Source: Osedax fenrisi (Eukaryota; Annelida; Polychaeta; Sabellida; Siboglinidae). From it: a stretch of 64,000 nucleotides of DNA. Below the pieces are notes generated by a model. It did not search any database. It saw only the letters and a list, made by a program, of their open reading frames with translations, and was not told the origin of the DNA. Where the stretch lies: contig OZ025239.1 in NCBI GenBank assembly GCA_964019155.1, positions 1,378,874 to 1,442,873 of the forward strand. Direction: 5' to 3'. The first letter of the stretch is position 1, and each line of letters starts with the position of its first letter. Below, piece by piece: positions 46,963 to 60,668 of this stretch. Both the position numbers and the translations under genes were made by a program.

Positions 46963-48827
46963 GAATATGACCACGGAATTACCACGGATAGATGACTTAT
47001 ACGCCAATTTAGCGGGTGGTAAAATGTTTACAACACTAGATTTATCAAATGCATACTTACAGATGCCACTATCTAACGAATCCAAGCGATATACTACAAT
47101 TAATGCCCATCTGGGATTGTTCCAATACAACAGATTATGTTTTGGCATAACATCAGCTCCAGCCATTTTCCAGCGAGTCCTGGACAATTTACTGAAAGGG
47201 CTCAAACACGTAAGTGGGTATTTAGATGATATCCTAATAACGGGATCGTCAGAAAGAAATCATACTGATAATGCATCGATGGTACTGCATATGTTGAAGG
47301 AAGCCGGAATACGAATTAATGAAAAGAAATATCAGTTTATGAAGAAGGAGGTGGAATATCTTGGATATTTGATAAATAAAGAAGGGCTAAAACCGGTACC
47401 GGAAGCTCAAACACCGCAAAACACCACCCAACTGAGAGCATATATAAGTATGCTAAACTATTATAGTAAATTTTTGAAAAACATGTCGAGCCTACTGGGT
47501 CCAATGCATGCCTTGTTAAAGAAGAATGCACGTTGGTTGTGGACGAGAGAGTGCCAGAAGTCTTTTGAAGACTCTAAGAGTCGTCTACTGAGCGCAGATC
47601 TTTTAGTACACTTTGATACAGAGAAGAAGATCATACTCACATGTGATGCATCTCAGTATGGTATAGGCGCCGTCATGGCACACATAATGGAAGATGGGTC
47701 AGAAAGACCAATTGCTTTTGCATCAAGAACACTGGCACCGACAGAAAAAACTATTCACTAATCGAAAAAGAAGCACTAGGGGTAGTATTTGAGGTGAAGA
47801 AATTCCACAGATATCTCTTTGGACACAAATTTATAATTGCCAATGACCATCAACCTTTAAAAAGATTTTTTAGTGCAGAAAGAGAGGTACCTACTATGGT
47901 GTCAGGTAGGATAAAGAGATGGGCACTAATATTTTCAACTTACGAATATGAGTTTAAGTATTTACCAGGAACGAGGATTGCCCATGCTGATGCTTTAAGC
48001 AGATTACCGAGAAAGCGATCAAAAGGGGATAAAGATGAAGTTCCAATGCCGGGGGAGATAATATTTATGCTAAAAGAAATTGAAAGTTCATTAGGAGTGA
48101 AAGAAACCCAAATAGCCACGCAGAAAAGTAATGAACTACAAACTATAAAGAGGTTTATTGAAGAGGGGTGGCGGAAAAGGAACCTATACCCGAAAACTTG
48201 AAGAGTTACTATAGAAGGAAAGCAGAATTATCGGTAAAAGCAGAACTGATAATGTGGGGGGCAAGAGTAGTGGTACCTTTAGAAATACAAACTGAGATAT
48301 TAAGACTTCTCCATGAAGGACACCCAGGCATCAGTAGGATGAAAGGTCTAGCAAGAAGCTACTACAGGTGGCCATCATTAGATGATGATATTGAAGCTAT
48401 AGTTAGGGAGTGTGCAGGGTGTCAGTCAACTCGGAAGCAGTATAATAGCTCATATGAATCTTGGCCCGAAGCAAAATGTAATTGGCAAAGAATCAACATC
48501 GATTTTGCAGGTCCATTTATAGGACAAATGTTTATGATAATGGTGGACGCACATTCGAAATGGCTAGAAGTTATACCTATGATGATAGTAACATCAAGCA
48601 GGACAATCGATGAATTGGATAAGGTTTTTACAACGCACAGAAGTCCAGAAGTATTAGTATCAGACAATGGAACTAATTTCAACAGCGAAGAGTTTGCGAC
48701 CTATATGCGATCGAAACAGATTAAACACATATTCACGCCACCATACCACCCATCATCGAATGGTCTAGCAGAGAGAGCGGTACAAACTTTTAACAGCCTA
48801 TACTGTTATTTATTCATTCAACCGTGA
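46963..48827 (+). pseudogene. Ty3/Gypsy pol fragment: RT, RNase H and integrase
   Basis: The RT lacks its N-terminus (starts TELPRIDDLYANLAGG), then LDLSNAYLQMPL, FGITSAPAIFQR and YLDDILITG (near 47218). RNase H follows (LTCDASQYGIGAV near 47638; HADALSRLPR near 47983), then the integrase zinc region (HEGHPGISRMKG, CAGCQ) and all three catalytic acids (INIDFAG, VSDNGTNF, NGLAERA). The frame shifts by one base near 47745 in an A run and again near 48165. It ends inside the integrase core after the catalytic Glu. No LTRs, gag or protease are present, so it is a dead internal fragment. The sharp junction with the RTE-like piece at 46962/46963 suggests recombination or insertion. Confidence 0.9.
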
Positions 48828-48829
48828 CG

Positions 48830-48958
48830 TACATGTTTCCATTGATATTCCTAAGCAACACAATTTATTGGTACAAGTATATTAATTTATTTTGACGTAA
48901 ATTAATCCTACATATAGATTTTGACATGCTAAATATACAAGTATATATACTGAATCTG

Positions 48959-49002
<44 letters not shown>

Positions 49003-49948
49003 ATATCTCGTTCAACTTTTTAATATGATTTTTAAATAATATTAATACATTGCAATTTGTTATAAATGCATTATATATTGCGTATATATATATGTTAGAT
49101 TAATACTATGATAATTTACCTTATACGATATTATTTGTGTATACTAAAATTATATTTATATATATATAACTGAGAAGGTGTAGCGAACTACTGAGGTAGA
49201 AACAAACTAAAAATAATAAAGATGCAACTATATTTGAAAGATATTATTTAAATAAAATAATGAGTAATTCAACAAAATAACAATAATTTCATACCAATAT
49301 ATTATTTTCATAACAAAATATATAATAATAATAATAATAATAAGATTGGTTCGTCGTAATACATGAGAATGAACCCAGGTAGATATAGAAGTTCACTGAA
49401 CTTATCGAGATATCTACCTGTCAGCAAAAGGAATGGAAAAAAAAAACAAATAGTAATAAAATTGACAAAGATAAAATAAAATTGGAAATTAAAAGCAAAA
49501 TATAAATATAAAATAAAATTTTAAATATTAAAATAGTTAAAATACAAATAAATATATATATATATTATATATAAATAATAATAAAATTATAATAATAGAT
49601 ACAAATAACAATAAAACAATATGTGTACAAATAAAGAGGGAAAAACAACACATAGTTCATAAAACGACCACAACGAACGAATAGTATAAGGCTACCAACT
49701 TTCAGTAAGGATTTGCCAAGTCCTTAATACCTTGAGATGATCCCCGTCACAATCATACCGGTAAACTTACTACTCGGCAGATAATACACCACCGCACGCT
49801 ACAATCAATATACAAAAAACATGAAATCCTTCCTCTTTATAAAATAAAAAATAAATATATATAATATAAATAATAAAATGATAATAAACAGTTAATAAAA
49901 ATAATAAATAGTAATGAAAAAATAAATATTATAAATAAATTTACAAGA

Positions 49949-49984
<36 letters not shown>

Positions 49985-50332
49985 CTGTAATAATAGATTC
50001 TGTCTCTATCGTTCAGAGTGAACAGACGTGTTTTCTAAAATTACTATTTCAAATCCAGATTCTATTGTTTCAAAATTGAATAGCATTCGAGATATACTGC
50101 TGCTATATTGTCTAAAAATAGTTAGTAGCGTTATATATTGATTTTCTATATTGTATGCATTTGTTCAACACACACCAATACATTTATAATATTATGTCTG
50201 TATTCTATATCTACAGATAATATATATATATAATCCAATTTCTTGAATTAATATATTGTAATATATGTATTAATATAATAGCCTTATGGCTTGTTATTAA
50301 TAAGTATACTTATTTATTAGTAATTTATAGGT
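48830..50332. other. AT-rich region between Gypsy and LINE-2
   Basis: Contains (TA)n (48963-48999), ATA/AAT trinucleotide runs (49322-49345, 49949-49983) and a small nested inverted repeat AGGTAGATAT...ATATCTACCT (about 49377-49421). A GC-richer block (about 49640-49810) has no recognisable coding sense. Part may be 5' UTR of the LINE that follows. Confidence 0.5.
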
Positions 50333-51259
50333 ATGACATGCTATATATGTACAAATATTTCTCAAGAAAAATTAGTAAGTTGTTCATGTGGTAATCATAT
50401 ACACATTAAATGTTTACATAAGGCTAAAATATTATCAAACCATTGGTCTAATGGTAATCCACCTAAGTATGTGCTGGAAATTTTCGACTCTCCTAATTTT
50501 AATTTTAATTGTCTTTCTTGTGATAAAACTAATGCATCGAATTTAAGTAAATCTGATAATAATCATTCACTTAGCCTATCTGATATTAATAATAATATAA
50601 TGATAAATACTAAATTAATTAATGTAATTAATTCTAAAGTTAGTGAAATGATATCTAATCAACCTACAAAATCATATGCTAGTGTTTTGAGTGATAATTT
50701 TATAAATATCAATAAGTCTATTAATTCTATTAATTCTGATATGCATGCTATCAAAATTAACGATGAAAATACAGTTATTTTTGAAAATCTGCCTACAATT
50801 AATAATATGTCATTTGATAATAACTATTTTAATTATTTTAATAACATTATTTCCACAACTTTTGATATTCCAAATTATAAATTTAACTCTAGCTTTAATT
50901 ACAGTCTTAAATCTATTATTCTAAAGCTTGATTCACCTATTTCGAAAAATAATATTATCAATAACTCTAAAATTAAATTAAATACAATTCATGATTTTAA
51001 AAATATTTTTACTAGAACATCTCTTCCAAATTCTGAAATTATTCGTAAAAAAATCCTATATCATGCTATAAAATCAAATATGTTGGACTCTAATATTAAA
51101 TTGGTTTTCAACAAATTTACAAATAAATATGAGCTTCATAAATTAGTTGATAATAAGATTGACTGGCATTCAAAAATTCCCGAAGTTGATTATGAGAAGT
51201 GGTCCACATCGTTTATAACATATCAAAAATCGTTTTCTTCTAATGACAATTCAACCTGA
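50333..51259 (+). CDS. LINE ORF1, PHD-like zinc-finger protein
   Basis: 308 residues. The N-terminal array CYICTNIS...CSCGNHIHIKC...CLSC gives the Cys/His spacing of a PHD-type finger (residues about 3-62), as in the ORF1 at 16702. After it come an Asn/Ser-rich linker and a conserved block ENLPTINNMS, then a tail with KIDWHSKIP aligned to RIDWKCKQF of the first element. The frame is intact and ends at TGA 51257-51259, immediately followed by CTATCAAAT. The protein is expected to bind element RNA and help form the retrotransposition particle; this is inferred from CR1-type ORF1s. Confidence 0.86.
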   Translation: MTCYICTNISQEKLVSCSCGNHIHIKCLHKAKILSNHWSNGNPPKYVLEIFDSPNFNFNCLSCDKTNASNLSKSDNNHSLSLSDINNNIMINTKLINVINSKVSEMISNQPTKSYASVLSDNFININKSINSINSDMHAIKINDENTVIFENLPTINNMSFDNNYFNYFNNIISTTFDIPNYKFNSSFNYSLKSIILKLDSPISKNNIINNSKIKLNTIHDFKNIFTRTSLPNSEIIRKKILYHAIKSNMLDSNIKLVFNKFTNKYELHKLVDNKIDWHSKIPEVDYEKWSTSFITYQKSFSSNDNST

Positions 51260-51264
51260 CTATC
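51257..51264 (+). promoter_or_regulatory. Candidate stop-codon readthrough site TGA-CTA-TC
   Basis: Same octamer as at 17752-17759 in the other LINE, placed between same-frame ORF1 and ORF2. After it, nine codons lead to ATG 51287, so reinitiation is an alternative in this element. Confidence 0.7.
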
Positions 51265-54061
51265 AAATTCATCTAATTTAAAAGTTATGTTTTCAAATTG
51301 TCGCAGTGTTAGAAACAAACTACCTTATTTAGAGTTAATTCTTAGTTCTAACATATATGATATTGTTTGTCTTGTTGAAACATTTCTAACAAATGTTGAT
51401 ACTGATGCTTTACTCCTTTTTGGTAATACTAACTATAATATATATCGTAATGATAGGAAATCTCATTCAGGTGGTGTAGCGATAATCTGCAAATCTAATT
51501 TAAATCCAATTTAATTATATTTCAATAATTTTAATAATATTGAGCATATTACTCTTGTACTACATTCTACTAAACATATAAGATTATCTTGTATTTATCG
51601 TCCACCTTCAACTGATTTTAACACTCATAAATCGATTTGTAAATTTTTATTTGCACTATGTGATACAATTTCACCTACTATTATTGTAGGATATTTCAAC
51701 TTACCTCTTTATAATTGGAATGATAATACATTTCCTAATTACCCATCAACATATTGCGAATTTGAAAATAGTCTATGTCAAAACTCACTCATTCAATTAA
51801 TTACTTTTCAAACTCGTAATAATAATTTGCTGGATTTATTACTAACCAATAATCCTATGATTATTTCGAAAATTAATGAATGTCCCCCTTTTGGATTTGG
51901 TAAATATATTAGTGACCATATATCATTTTCATTTTCTCTACCTTTCCAAGCTAATTTAAAAATAAATCAAAAAGTTGGGCTAAATTTTAGAAAGTCTAAT
52001 TTATATAGTATACATCAATCCCTTTCTTCTATTGATTGGAATTTATTATTATCTAATTCAACAGATATTAATAATATGTTTAATATTTTTTATAATACTT
52101 TATATAATATTATTAATGATAATGTTCCAGCTTATAAACATATCAAAAATAAAAAAACGTATCCAAAATATATTCTACGTTTAAAAGTAAAATGTTTAAA
52201 ATATTATAAAACTAGATTAGATTCACATAATAATTTTATAAATTGGAAAAATATTAAAAAATTATTAGATTATAACATTAAAAAATTAACTATCGATAGA
52301 GAAAAATTAATTTTATCATCTAATGACAAATCACGATTTTATAATTATATTAATTCAAGATGTTCCTCTTTTTCCACTATAGGTCCCATTAAATCAGACG
52401 ATAATACATATATTTTTTCAGATACAGTTAAATCTAATATACTCAATAATCAATTTTCTTCTGTATTTATTAATGATAATGATAATATTCCTCATTTATC
52501 TCCACCTAAACATAATTCAACTATAAATAACTTTTTATTCTATAGGCATAACATAAGAAAGCATCTAATAAATCTCTCACTATCATGTACATTGCTACCA
52601 GATAATATCCCTTCAATATTTTTCAAACAATTCTCATATGAACTATCTATTCCACTTACGATATTATTTAATAAAACTTTATCAGCTGGTGTATGTCCTG
52701 ACATGTGGAAAGTAAGTTATATAGTTCCGATATTCAAAAAAGGTGACCCTTCAAATAGAGAAAACTATAGGCCGATTTCAATTACCTCAATTATGTCTAG
52801 AGTATTCAAGCGTATATTAGTTGAGGAAATTAATTTTTATCTAGAACGTAACTCATTAATTACTGATTCTCAATTTGGATTTCGTCATAAAAAATCTGTT
52901 GAACTGCAACTATTAAATTGTTATACTAAATGGATTACTGCAATTGATAAAGGCAGTTTTATTGATATCATATATCTTGACTATGCTAAAGCTTTTGATA
53001 AGGTCTCTCATAGTAAATTACTTGTCAAATTAACTAATTTAGGTATATGTGGTAACATACATTCTTGGATAAGTAGTTTTCTATCTGGTAGATCTCAAAG
53101 AGTAAGAGTTAACAATCAAATGTCTGATACAGTTAAAATAATATCTGGTGTTCCACAAGGATCTGTAATAGGGCCTTTACTCTTTCTAATATATATCAAT
53201 GATTTAGTCTAAGTGATTGATAAAGATATATCCATTAATCTTTTCGCGGATGACACTAAATTGAGTTTTATATCCAATGACATAGATCATAGATATAAAT
53301 TACAACATAATATTGATACATTTTATGAATGTTCTAATTCTTGGCAATTAGAAAACGCTGCAAAAAAATCAGCTGCTCTTACATTAGATAATACTAATAA
53401 ACCATTGTATACTATAAATAATGTTTCAATAGTAAACTGTAGATCGTATCGTGATCTTGGTATCAAATTTGATCCATCATTACATTTCTCTGAACATATT
53501 GGTGTGTGCTGTACAAGTGCATATTGTGTTATCAATCGTATATTTCGCTGTTTCATTACTAATAATATGCCAGCTATTAGAAAAGCATATATATCATATG
53601 CTAGACCCCACCTTGAATATGCGTCGACAGTCTGGAATCCGGGATTATATGCCAGGACATTCAAAGGACTGAAGATAAAACTAGAGAAGGTCCAAACATT
53701 CTTTACGAGAAGATTAATCGAGAGATGCGGTTTACCTTATAAACCTTATAATGAAAGATTAATATACCTAAATCTAGATTATCTAGAAATCAGAAGAACT
53801 AGATTTGATCTTGTTATGGTATATAAGCTATTTAACGGATTGGTATCTATGAATACATCATCTATTATTAATATCAAAAAGACCAACTACAATACCAGAG
53901 GCCATTCTCTGCAAATTAGTATGAATACATGTAAACTAAATGTAACAAAAAATCTACTAAATAATCGAATAGCTAAAATTTGGAATGGTCTTGATGAACA
54001 TATTGTATTAGCAAATAGTTTATATACCTTTAAAAATCATATTAAAAAAATTATAACTTAA
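51260..54061 (+). pseudogene. LINE ORF2, endonuclease-reverse transcriptase with two TAA stops
   Basis: Same frame as ORF1. Endonuclease: FSNCRSVRNK, VETFL with the catalytic Glu, IYRPPS near 51593, then GYFNLP near 51689 where GDFN is expected (catalytic Asp changed to Tyr), and SDHISFSF. RT: FKKGDPSNRENYRPISI near 52735, LDYAKAFDKVSH near 52977, SGVPQGSVIGPLLFLIYI near 53143, FADDTKL near 53241. In-frame TAA codons at 51512-51514 and 53210-53212 interrupt it without shifting frame. The C-terminus FTRRLIERCGLPYKP and ending at 54061 fit CR1-type LINEs. The copy is dead but young: two stops and one active-site change, no indels seen. Confidence 0.88.
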
Positions 54062-54070
54062 TATTTATTT

Positions 54071-54101
<31 letters not shown>

Positions 54102-54318
54102 AGTATATATATATAATTTTATAAATTATTAATTTTAATTATTAATTGTTTTTATCACCGGCACATGTGATACGTTTCTAATTTACTATTGTTATTTTTA
54201 TATGTGTACTATCTAGGTTTTGTTGTCGTTTTGTGAATTTATCACTACATATTGTTAATTATTACTAAATCGAACTTGAAAAATTCATAATAAATATTCA
54301 TTCAATTCAATTCAATTC

Positions 54319-54358
<40 letters not shown>

Positions 54359-54592
54359 GTAGGTAACTCGTAATACAAATTTAATCAAATAATAATAAGA
54401 ATAATAATAATAAACAATACATTTAAAAACAAATAATAATACAAATGTTAAAATATATAAATATTGTAAAAAATAATTTAATTATAAAACTATTCCAATT
54501 ACTGAATTTCATCATTTGATAAAAAAAATATATAAAATGAATACAAATAAATAAATAAGACTTTAATAGTGAATTTAATAAGACTTTAATAA

Positions 54593-56884
54593 TTTTTTTT
54601 TTTTTAAATTATTAAAAACTTTTTCAAAGGGTTAGTGGTTTTTATCAATAGATAGTGAATTCCATAACAAAGGAACTTTATAACCAATACAGAAATTATT
54701 ATATCAACGTGATATATTGGGAAAAACGAATTCATTAGTTGACCTTAAAGAATATGCTGTCTTTTTTGTATTAAATAACTTAATAATTTGTGGATGTATA
54801 TTATTATTGTATCAAGCTTTATACATGTATTTGTAAATATTTAAATCAATAATATCATTAAATTTGAGAACATGTTTATGTATATAAATATGGTCAATAT
54901 TTGTTCTATTATGTAGATAATAAATTGATCTTAGACATTTATTTTGTAATATAGTAATACATTTAATATTACTAAAATATGTATTACCCCAGAGTATTGA
55001 GCAATAATTCAAATGACTATGGAATAAAGAGTAATATATGTTCATAAGGGATTCTCTATTCAATTTAGATTTTAATCTATTTATTAAAGAGATACATCGA
55101 TTAAGTTTGTTTTTAATATTATGTATCTGTTTTTTTTCAGTTGAGATTTTCATCTATAAATATACCCAAAAATAAAATATAAGATGATTGCTTTATAATT
55201 AAATCATTAATTTGTATATTTAATTTATGTTTAATTCGTGACCTATGCAATAATATGAAATTAGTCTTATCAATATTTATTTGTAATCTATTATTATTAA
55301 GCCATTCATGAATATAAACTAAAGATTCATTAATAATATGTTCAAGGTCTGGTATATTGTTATTAGATAATGCAATAGTTGTATCATCTGCAAAAAGTGT
55401 AAAATGATAAGGATTTTGTATATTTGATACATCATTAATAAATAATAAAAATAAGATAGGTCCCAACACCGAACCTTATGGAACACCATATTTTATAGGC
55501 AAAGTAGAAGATATAGATGAATTAAGTGTACATATTGATTTCTATTAGTTAGGTAACTCTTAATAAAATCACCACTTAAACCTCTAAAACTATATAAATA
55601 TAATTTTTCAAGTAAAATGTAATGATCAAGTGAATCAAATGCTTTTTTAATATCAATAGAGACTATCAATAGAGACAATAGCGCAATTTATCATTATTAG
55701 TTTGTAAGTAACCAGTAAAATCAAGAAGTGCATCACAAATTGAAGTAGATTCTTTGAAACCAAATTGACACATATTTAAAATTTTATTTTTATTCAAAAA
55801 ACTTAAAATTCTAATTTTTATTAATTTCTCAAAAAATTTAGAGAATTGGAATAATATAGAATTCGGACGATAATTTGAATAATCACATCGATTATGCTTT
55901 TTATATATGACAAATTACCTTCGAGGTTTTTAATATATCAGGAAATATACCTGTATTTATAGAAAGGTTAAATAAATACATAATAATGTGACTAATAGAT
56001 GTAATTATTCTTCGTAGTAAATATAGGTTAAATCCATGAGAATCATTACTAAATTTGTCAGAACATTTGTGTACTATATTTTCAATTTCCGTTACAGTAA
56101 CAGGTTCAAAGAATATAGAACTTGGGTTAGAAGTAATATTAGTCAATCTATCACTATAAGGATCATTAAAACTATTATTTATTTCAGCTCCAATAGAAGT
56201 AAAATATTTATTAAAATTGTTTGAATTTTCAGATTCAGATTTATTATTATTCATTTTAATAGTGTTTTTATTTGTATTATTCATAAGATTATTTAAAACT
56301 CTCCATGTATTTTTTATATTATTGGTTTTTAGTTTACCAGAATAATAATTTTTTTCACATTTTTTTAAAAATGTTACTTAAACAATTTTTATAATTTTTA
56401 TATACCATATCTAAGTTTGAGTTTATAATAGTTTTTTTGTAGAGTTTATTTTTCTTATGTATACATTTTAGTAGTGCTTTTGTAATCCATGGTTTATTAT
56501 TAATATATCGTTTATTTTTAATTTTTAATTTTTAATTTTGTAAAAATGTTTATAAAATGGTTAAAAGCAATATTAATATTAGAACATGAATAAATGTCAG
56601 TCCAGTCAACTTTTTGTAAAAATAAATTTAGTTTTAAAATATTATTTTGAGAGTGGTTTCTTATAAATTTAAAAATCGTTGTATCATTAGTATTGTTTTT
56701 TAATAAGTAAAAAATGGAGAATATAGGTAAGTGGTCACTTATATATGTTATTAAAATACCATTATAAATAAGATGTTTATTAAAATTTGTAAAAATATTA
56801 TCTATCAGTGAATTTCCATTAGAATAAAAATGAGTAGATTTAGTTATTAGTGGTATAAAATTCAAAGAATAAAATGTGTCAATA
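54593..56884 (-). pseudogene. 5'-truncated minus-strand LINE (EN C-terminus and RT)
   Basis: From 56884 downward: SLIDNIFTNFNKH and ISDHLPIFS (endonuclease end, 56518-56880), then EIENIVHKCSDKFSNDSHGF and FPDILKTSKVI (55901-56284), then FDSLDHYILLEKL (55493-55678), LGPILFLLFINDV and FADDTTIAL (55137-55469), then a thumb/C-terminal part with HSHLNYCSILWGN (54812-55153). Stops and frameshifts separate the pieces. A T run at about 54593-54606 is the poly(A) tail on this strand. The 5' end is truncated at an A/TA run at 56885. CR1/Jockey-group LINE, distinct from the other two. Confidence 0.82.
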
Positions 56885-57794
<910 letters not shown>

Positions 57795-57830
57795 GTATGG
57801 TATATATGTATTATATTATATTGATTTTAA

Positions 57831-57977
57831 ATAGCACCTCCGCAGAACTTGGAGTCACCGCCCTGTAAATGTCGTAAAGAAGTGCAACAGTCGGACGGTG
57901 ACAATAGAATATACCTTAAGGTCAAGTCAGTAATCAATGGTCACGTGGACTATACGGTCTACGTGGGTGTCGTGTGA
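57831..57977 (+). other. Short GC-rich open frame, possible exon
   Basis: An open frame of about 48 codons (APPQNLESPPCKCRKEVQ at the start, VNGHVDYTVYVGVV-like at the end, TGA at 57975-57977) in a block near 50% GC, against flanks of over 80% AT. A TTTTAAATAG acceptor-like string precedes it and TAC|GTGGGT could be a donor. The composition looks coding, but no family is recognised and no neighbouring exon was found. It may be an exon of a host gene or a fragment of an inserted sequence. Confidence 0.35.
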
Positions 57978-59463
57978 CGTGGATGTGGTCTGTAGTATAT
58001 TGTGGCGGGCATTTCCAACTAATAAATAACGTACTCATTTCCTAATTTCCTAATAGGCTAACATATGATCGTAAATTAAAACTAATATGTTTCTCTTGGT
58101 AAATATAATTTATAATTTATAAATCTACCTCTAAATTCTCGTAAATTCTTATCACGTGATTTAACAATATTATTTCATTGGCTATTATGCTATTATAATA
58201 GAACATACATTAAATTTGTTGAATTTGAAAAATAATAAATAATTAATAATATTAATTAATAATTAAATAATTATTATAATCTTCTAAAATACAATCATTT
58301 ATAATATTATATATAAATATAAATTACAACTAAGCGATATCAAAAAAATGATATGTAATTGTTATAAGTCAAGTGAATATTAATATGAATAAAATAATCT
58401 GGTAAACAGCGAAATTTCAATCAAATTCGGAGATTATTTAATACAAAATATTAATATATATATATATATATATATCATTCCGATTTTTTTATATTGTAAC
58501 TATAATACAAATAATGATACAATTAATTATAAAAAAATATAATCTAAAATGTCAAGTATGATATGAATTTTCATAAATAGTATGCAGCTAATTCACATGT
58601 AAAATAAACAGATATTATTGTTATTTAATACATTTTATTTAGAGAATTAATAATCAATACTTAATTTTATATAGTTTACACTTTATTTTATTATAATAAT
58701 TTATTATAAAAATTATAAATATATATTGTTTAAAATTATATTATTTATTTTACTATTTGTCTATATTTTAATATTAACATAATCTTTTACATATACATTA
58801 ATTATAATTAAATATAAATTACAGCAATACTAAATTATTAATTTTAAAATAATATTGATATATAATATATTTATAAAATAATGTAAACATATATTTTATT
58901 ATTTATAGTTGTGATAATAAATAATTAAAGTACAAAATTACATTTAAAATGTTAACCGCTATTATAATATGTATTCATATATATTTGTATGGTTAGGATA
59001 TAGTAGGTTAGGTTATAGTAGATGTTGATTCAAAAAACGTGTTCATATAATGACGCATACGTGCACGCAATCTTACAAATATACAAATATTTATTTCAGA
59101 TCATATCTTTTAATATGATTGGCTTAAATCATCGTGAAATAGCTATATTACCCGCCTAAATGTGGCCATTTTTCCCGCTTCAATGTATCACGCTATATAC
59201 ACTATATAATAATGAATATTACTCACTAAAATAAATGGATTACACACTTTTTTGTAATTAAATAGTTCTTTAATATCCAACTTTAATTTTTAATTTATAT
59301 TATATATTAGTAATTTAATATATGTTTTACTAATATTTTATTTTATTTTTTTTGTATTTTTTACATAATTTTTTTATTAATATACAAATTATTTTTACTT
59401 ATTTGAACCATGCTTACCAATGCGCATATTTCATATACATTTATTTTCATTAGACTTAAATAA
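57978..59463. other. AT-rich spacer, no gene seen
   Basis: The first 50 bases still belong to the GC-rich block. Nothing recognisable follows. Confidence 0.5.
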
Positions 59464-59649
59464 GCTAAATTCGGCCTATTTTTAAATAAAATATTTATCC
59501 TATCTTAAATCATTAAAAGTAATACAAAAATACTTAATAGTAATATGTATATTATATGTAAATAAAACTACAAGTAAAAGCAAATATTGATACACTATTA
59601 ACAATGTAAGTAAGTAAATTCGTAATTATTATGTATTACATTATATTGA

Positions 59650-60092
59650 AATGTCTGCAAATCAAAGACTAAATATTGTTTATATAAAACATTGTTTTCT
59701 TATACAATTAAAAATTGCACAAAAAGACAAACAATTTTTAATTCATCACATCAAGTTGAATATGAACTTAAGATTACAGAACAGTGTGCTACTACTCAAA
59801 ATGTAATTTATGTTAAATGTAAATTTTGTGATTTTTATGGAAGAAGTAAAACCAGGTTAATAGTGCATTTATTTAAAATTTAAATTTTCAAAATATAAAT
59901 TTAGATAATTACGTTTTTATTTTTTTTGTAATTATTATAATAATTAATAAATAATTAATAGTTTATATATCCAGGAACTTCATCCGAAGATTCAGATTTT
60001 GTAATAGTAAAGTCGATAAAAACTGAATGCAATACCCATTTTCAAACATTGCACTTGAAGAATGTATACACTCAAAACAATTTAATTAATTA
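59650..60092 (+). pseudogene. Finger-like ORF fragment, possibly BED/C2H2 type
   Basis: A frame at 59692-59883 (also open upstream from an ATG near 59651 in another frame) ends with VKCKFCDFYGR and RLIVHLF, which has C-x2-C and one His as in the first half of a BED or C2H2 finger. After an intron-like stretch, CCAG at about 59971-59974 is followed by ACTTCATCCGAAGATTCAGA, an acidic open segment. It lies inside a possible inverted-repeat element (AAATTCGGCCT near 59468, AGGCCGAATT near 60280). Too short to assign; a decayed transposon protein is the best guess. Confidence 0.35.
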
Positions 60093-60627
60093 ATAAAAAT
60101 AAAAATATTTTTAAATAATTTTTATAAAAATATAATACATTTTTATTTACTTGTACTTCATTATTGATTTAAATACTATATTAATACCAATATATTTATT
60201 GATACTCAAATTATTTTAATTCCATTCTATATAATATATATATTAAGCTAAATTCGGCCTTTTTCCTTAAATTAGGTAAAGGCCGAATTAACTCACCCTG
60301 GATATGAGTGATCTCGTGGGAAGTGATTTCGTGCGAATTGATCTCGCACACAATATTAATATAAATAGAATTTACACTGCGCACGAAATCACCAAACCAA
60401 ATTAAAACAATGCAAATGAAATTACTTCGCATGTTCACATGTACATTACTTTGTCGGATATGTTGTCGGATAACGTATATGACGTGTGTACGAGTAAAAT
60501 TATGTAATATTCAGCATTCATTTACCTATGTAATAATTAAAACTTTATTATAATTATGTAATAATTAGTAATCTGACAATAGTATTTTAGAAATTATCTA
60601 ACTCTAAATAATCATTTTATAGTTTAT

Positions 60628-60668
<41 letters not shown>

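Larger units (their letters stand above)
50333..54357 (+). mobile_element. Second PHD-type CR1/L2-group LINE (LINE-2 of this window), near full length
   Basis: ORF1 (PHD-type) and ORF2 (EN-RT) lie in one frame from 50333 to 54061. About 230 bases of 3' UTR end in (ATTCA)n at about 54293-54318, followed by an (AAT)n run (54319-54357). Diverged from the element at 16.7 kb (different tail, low protein identity), so a separate family with the same architecture. The 5' boundary is not determined. Confidence 0.86.

Noticed and set aside
53323..53672. 113-codon minus and 73-codon plus frames in LINE-2
   Set aside because: Shadow frames of the RT C-terminal region.
56036..56224. 62-codon plus-strand frame
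   Set aside because: Antisense to the minus-strand LINE ORF 55901-56284.
58990..59015. TTAGG-like strings suggesting insect telomeric repeat
   Set aside because: Only two or three imperfect copies; no array.
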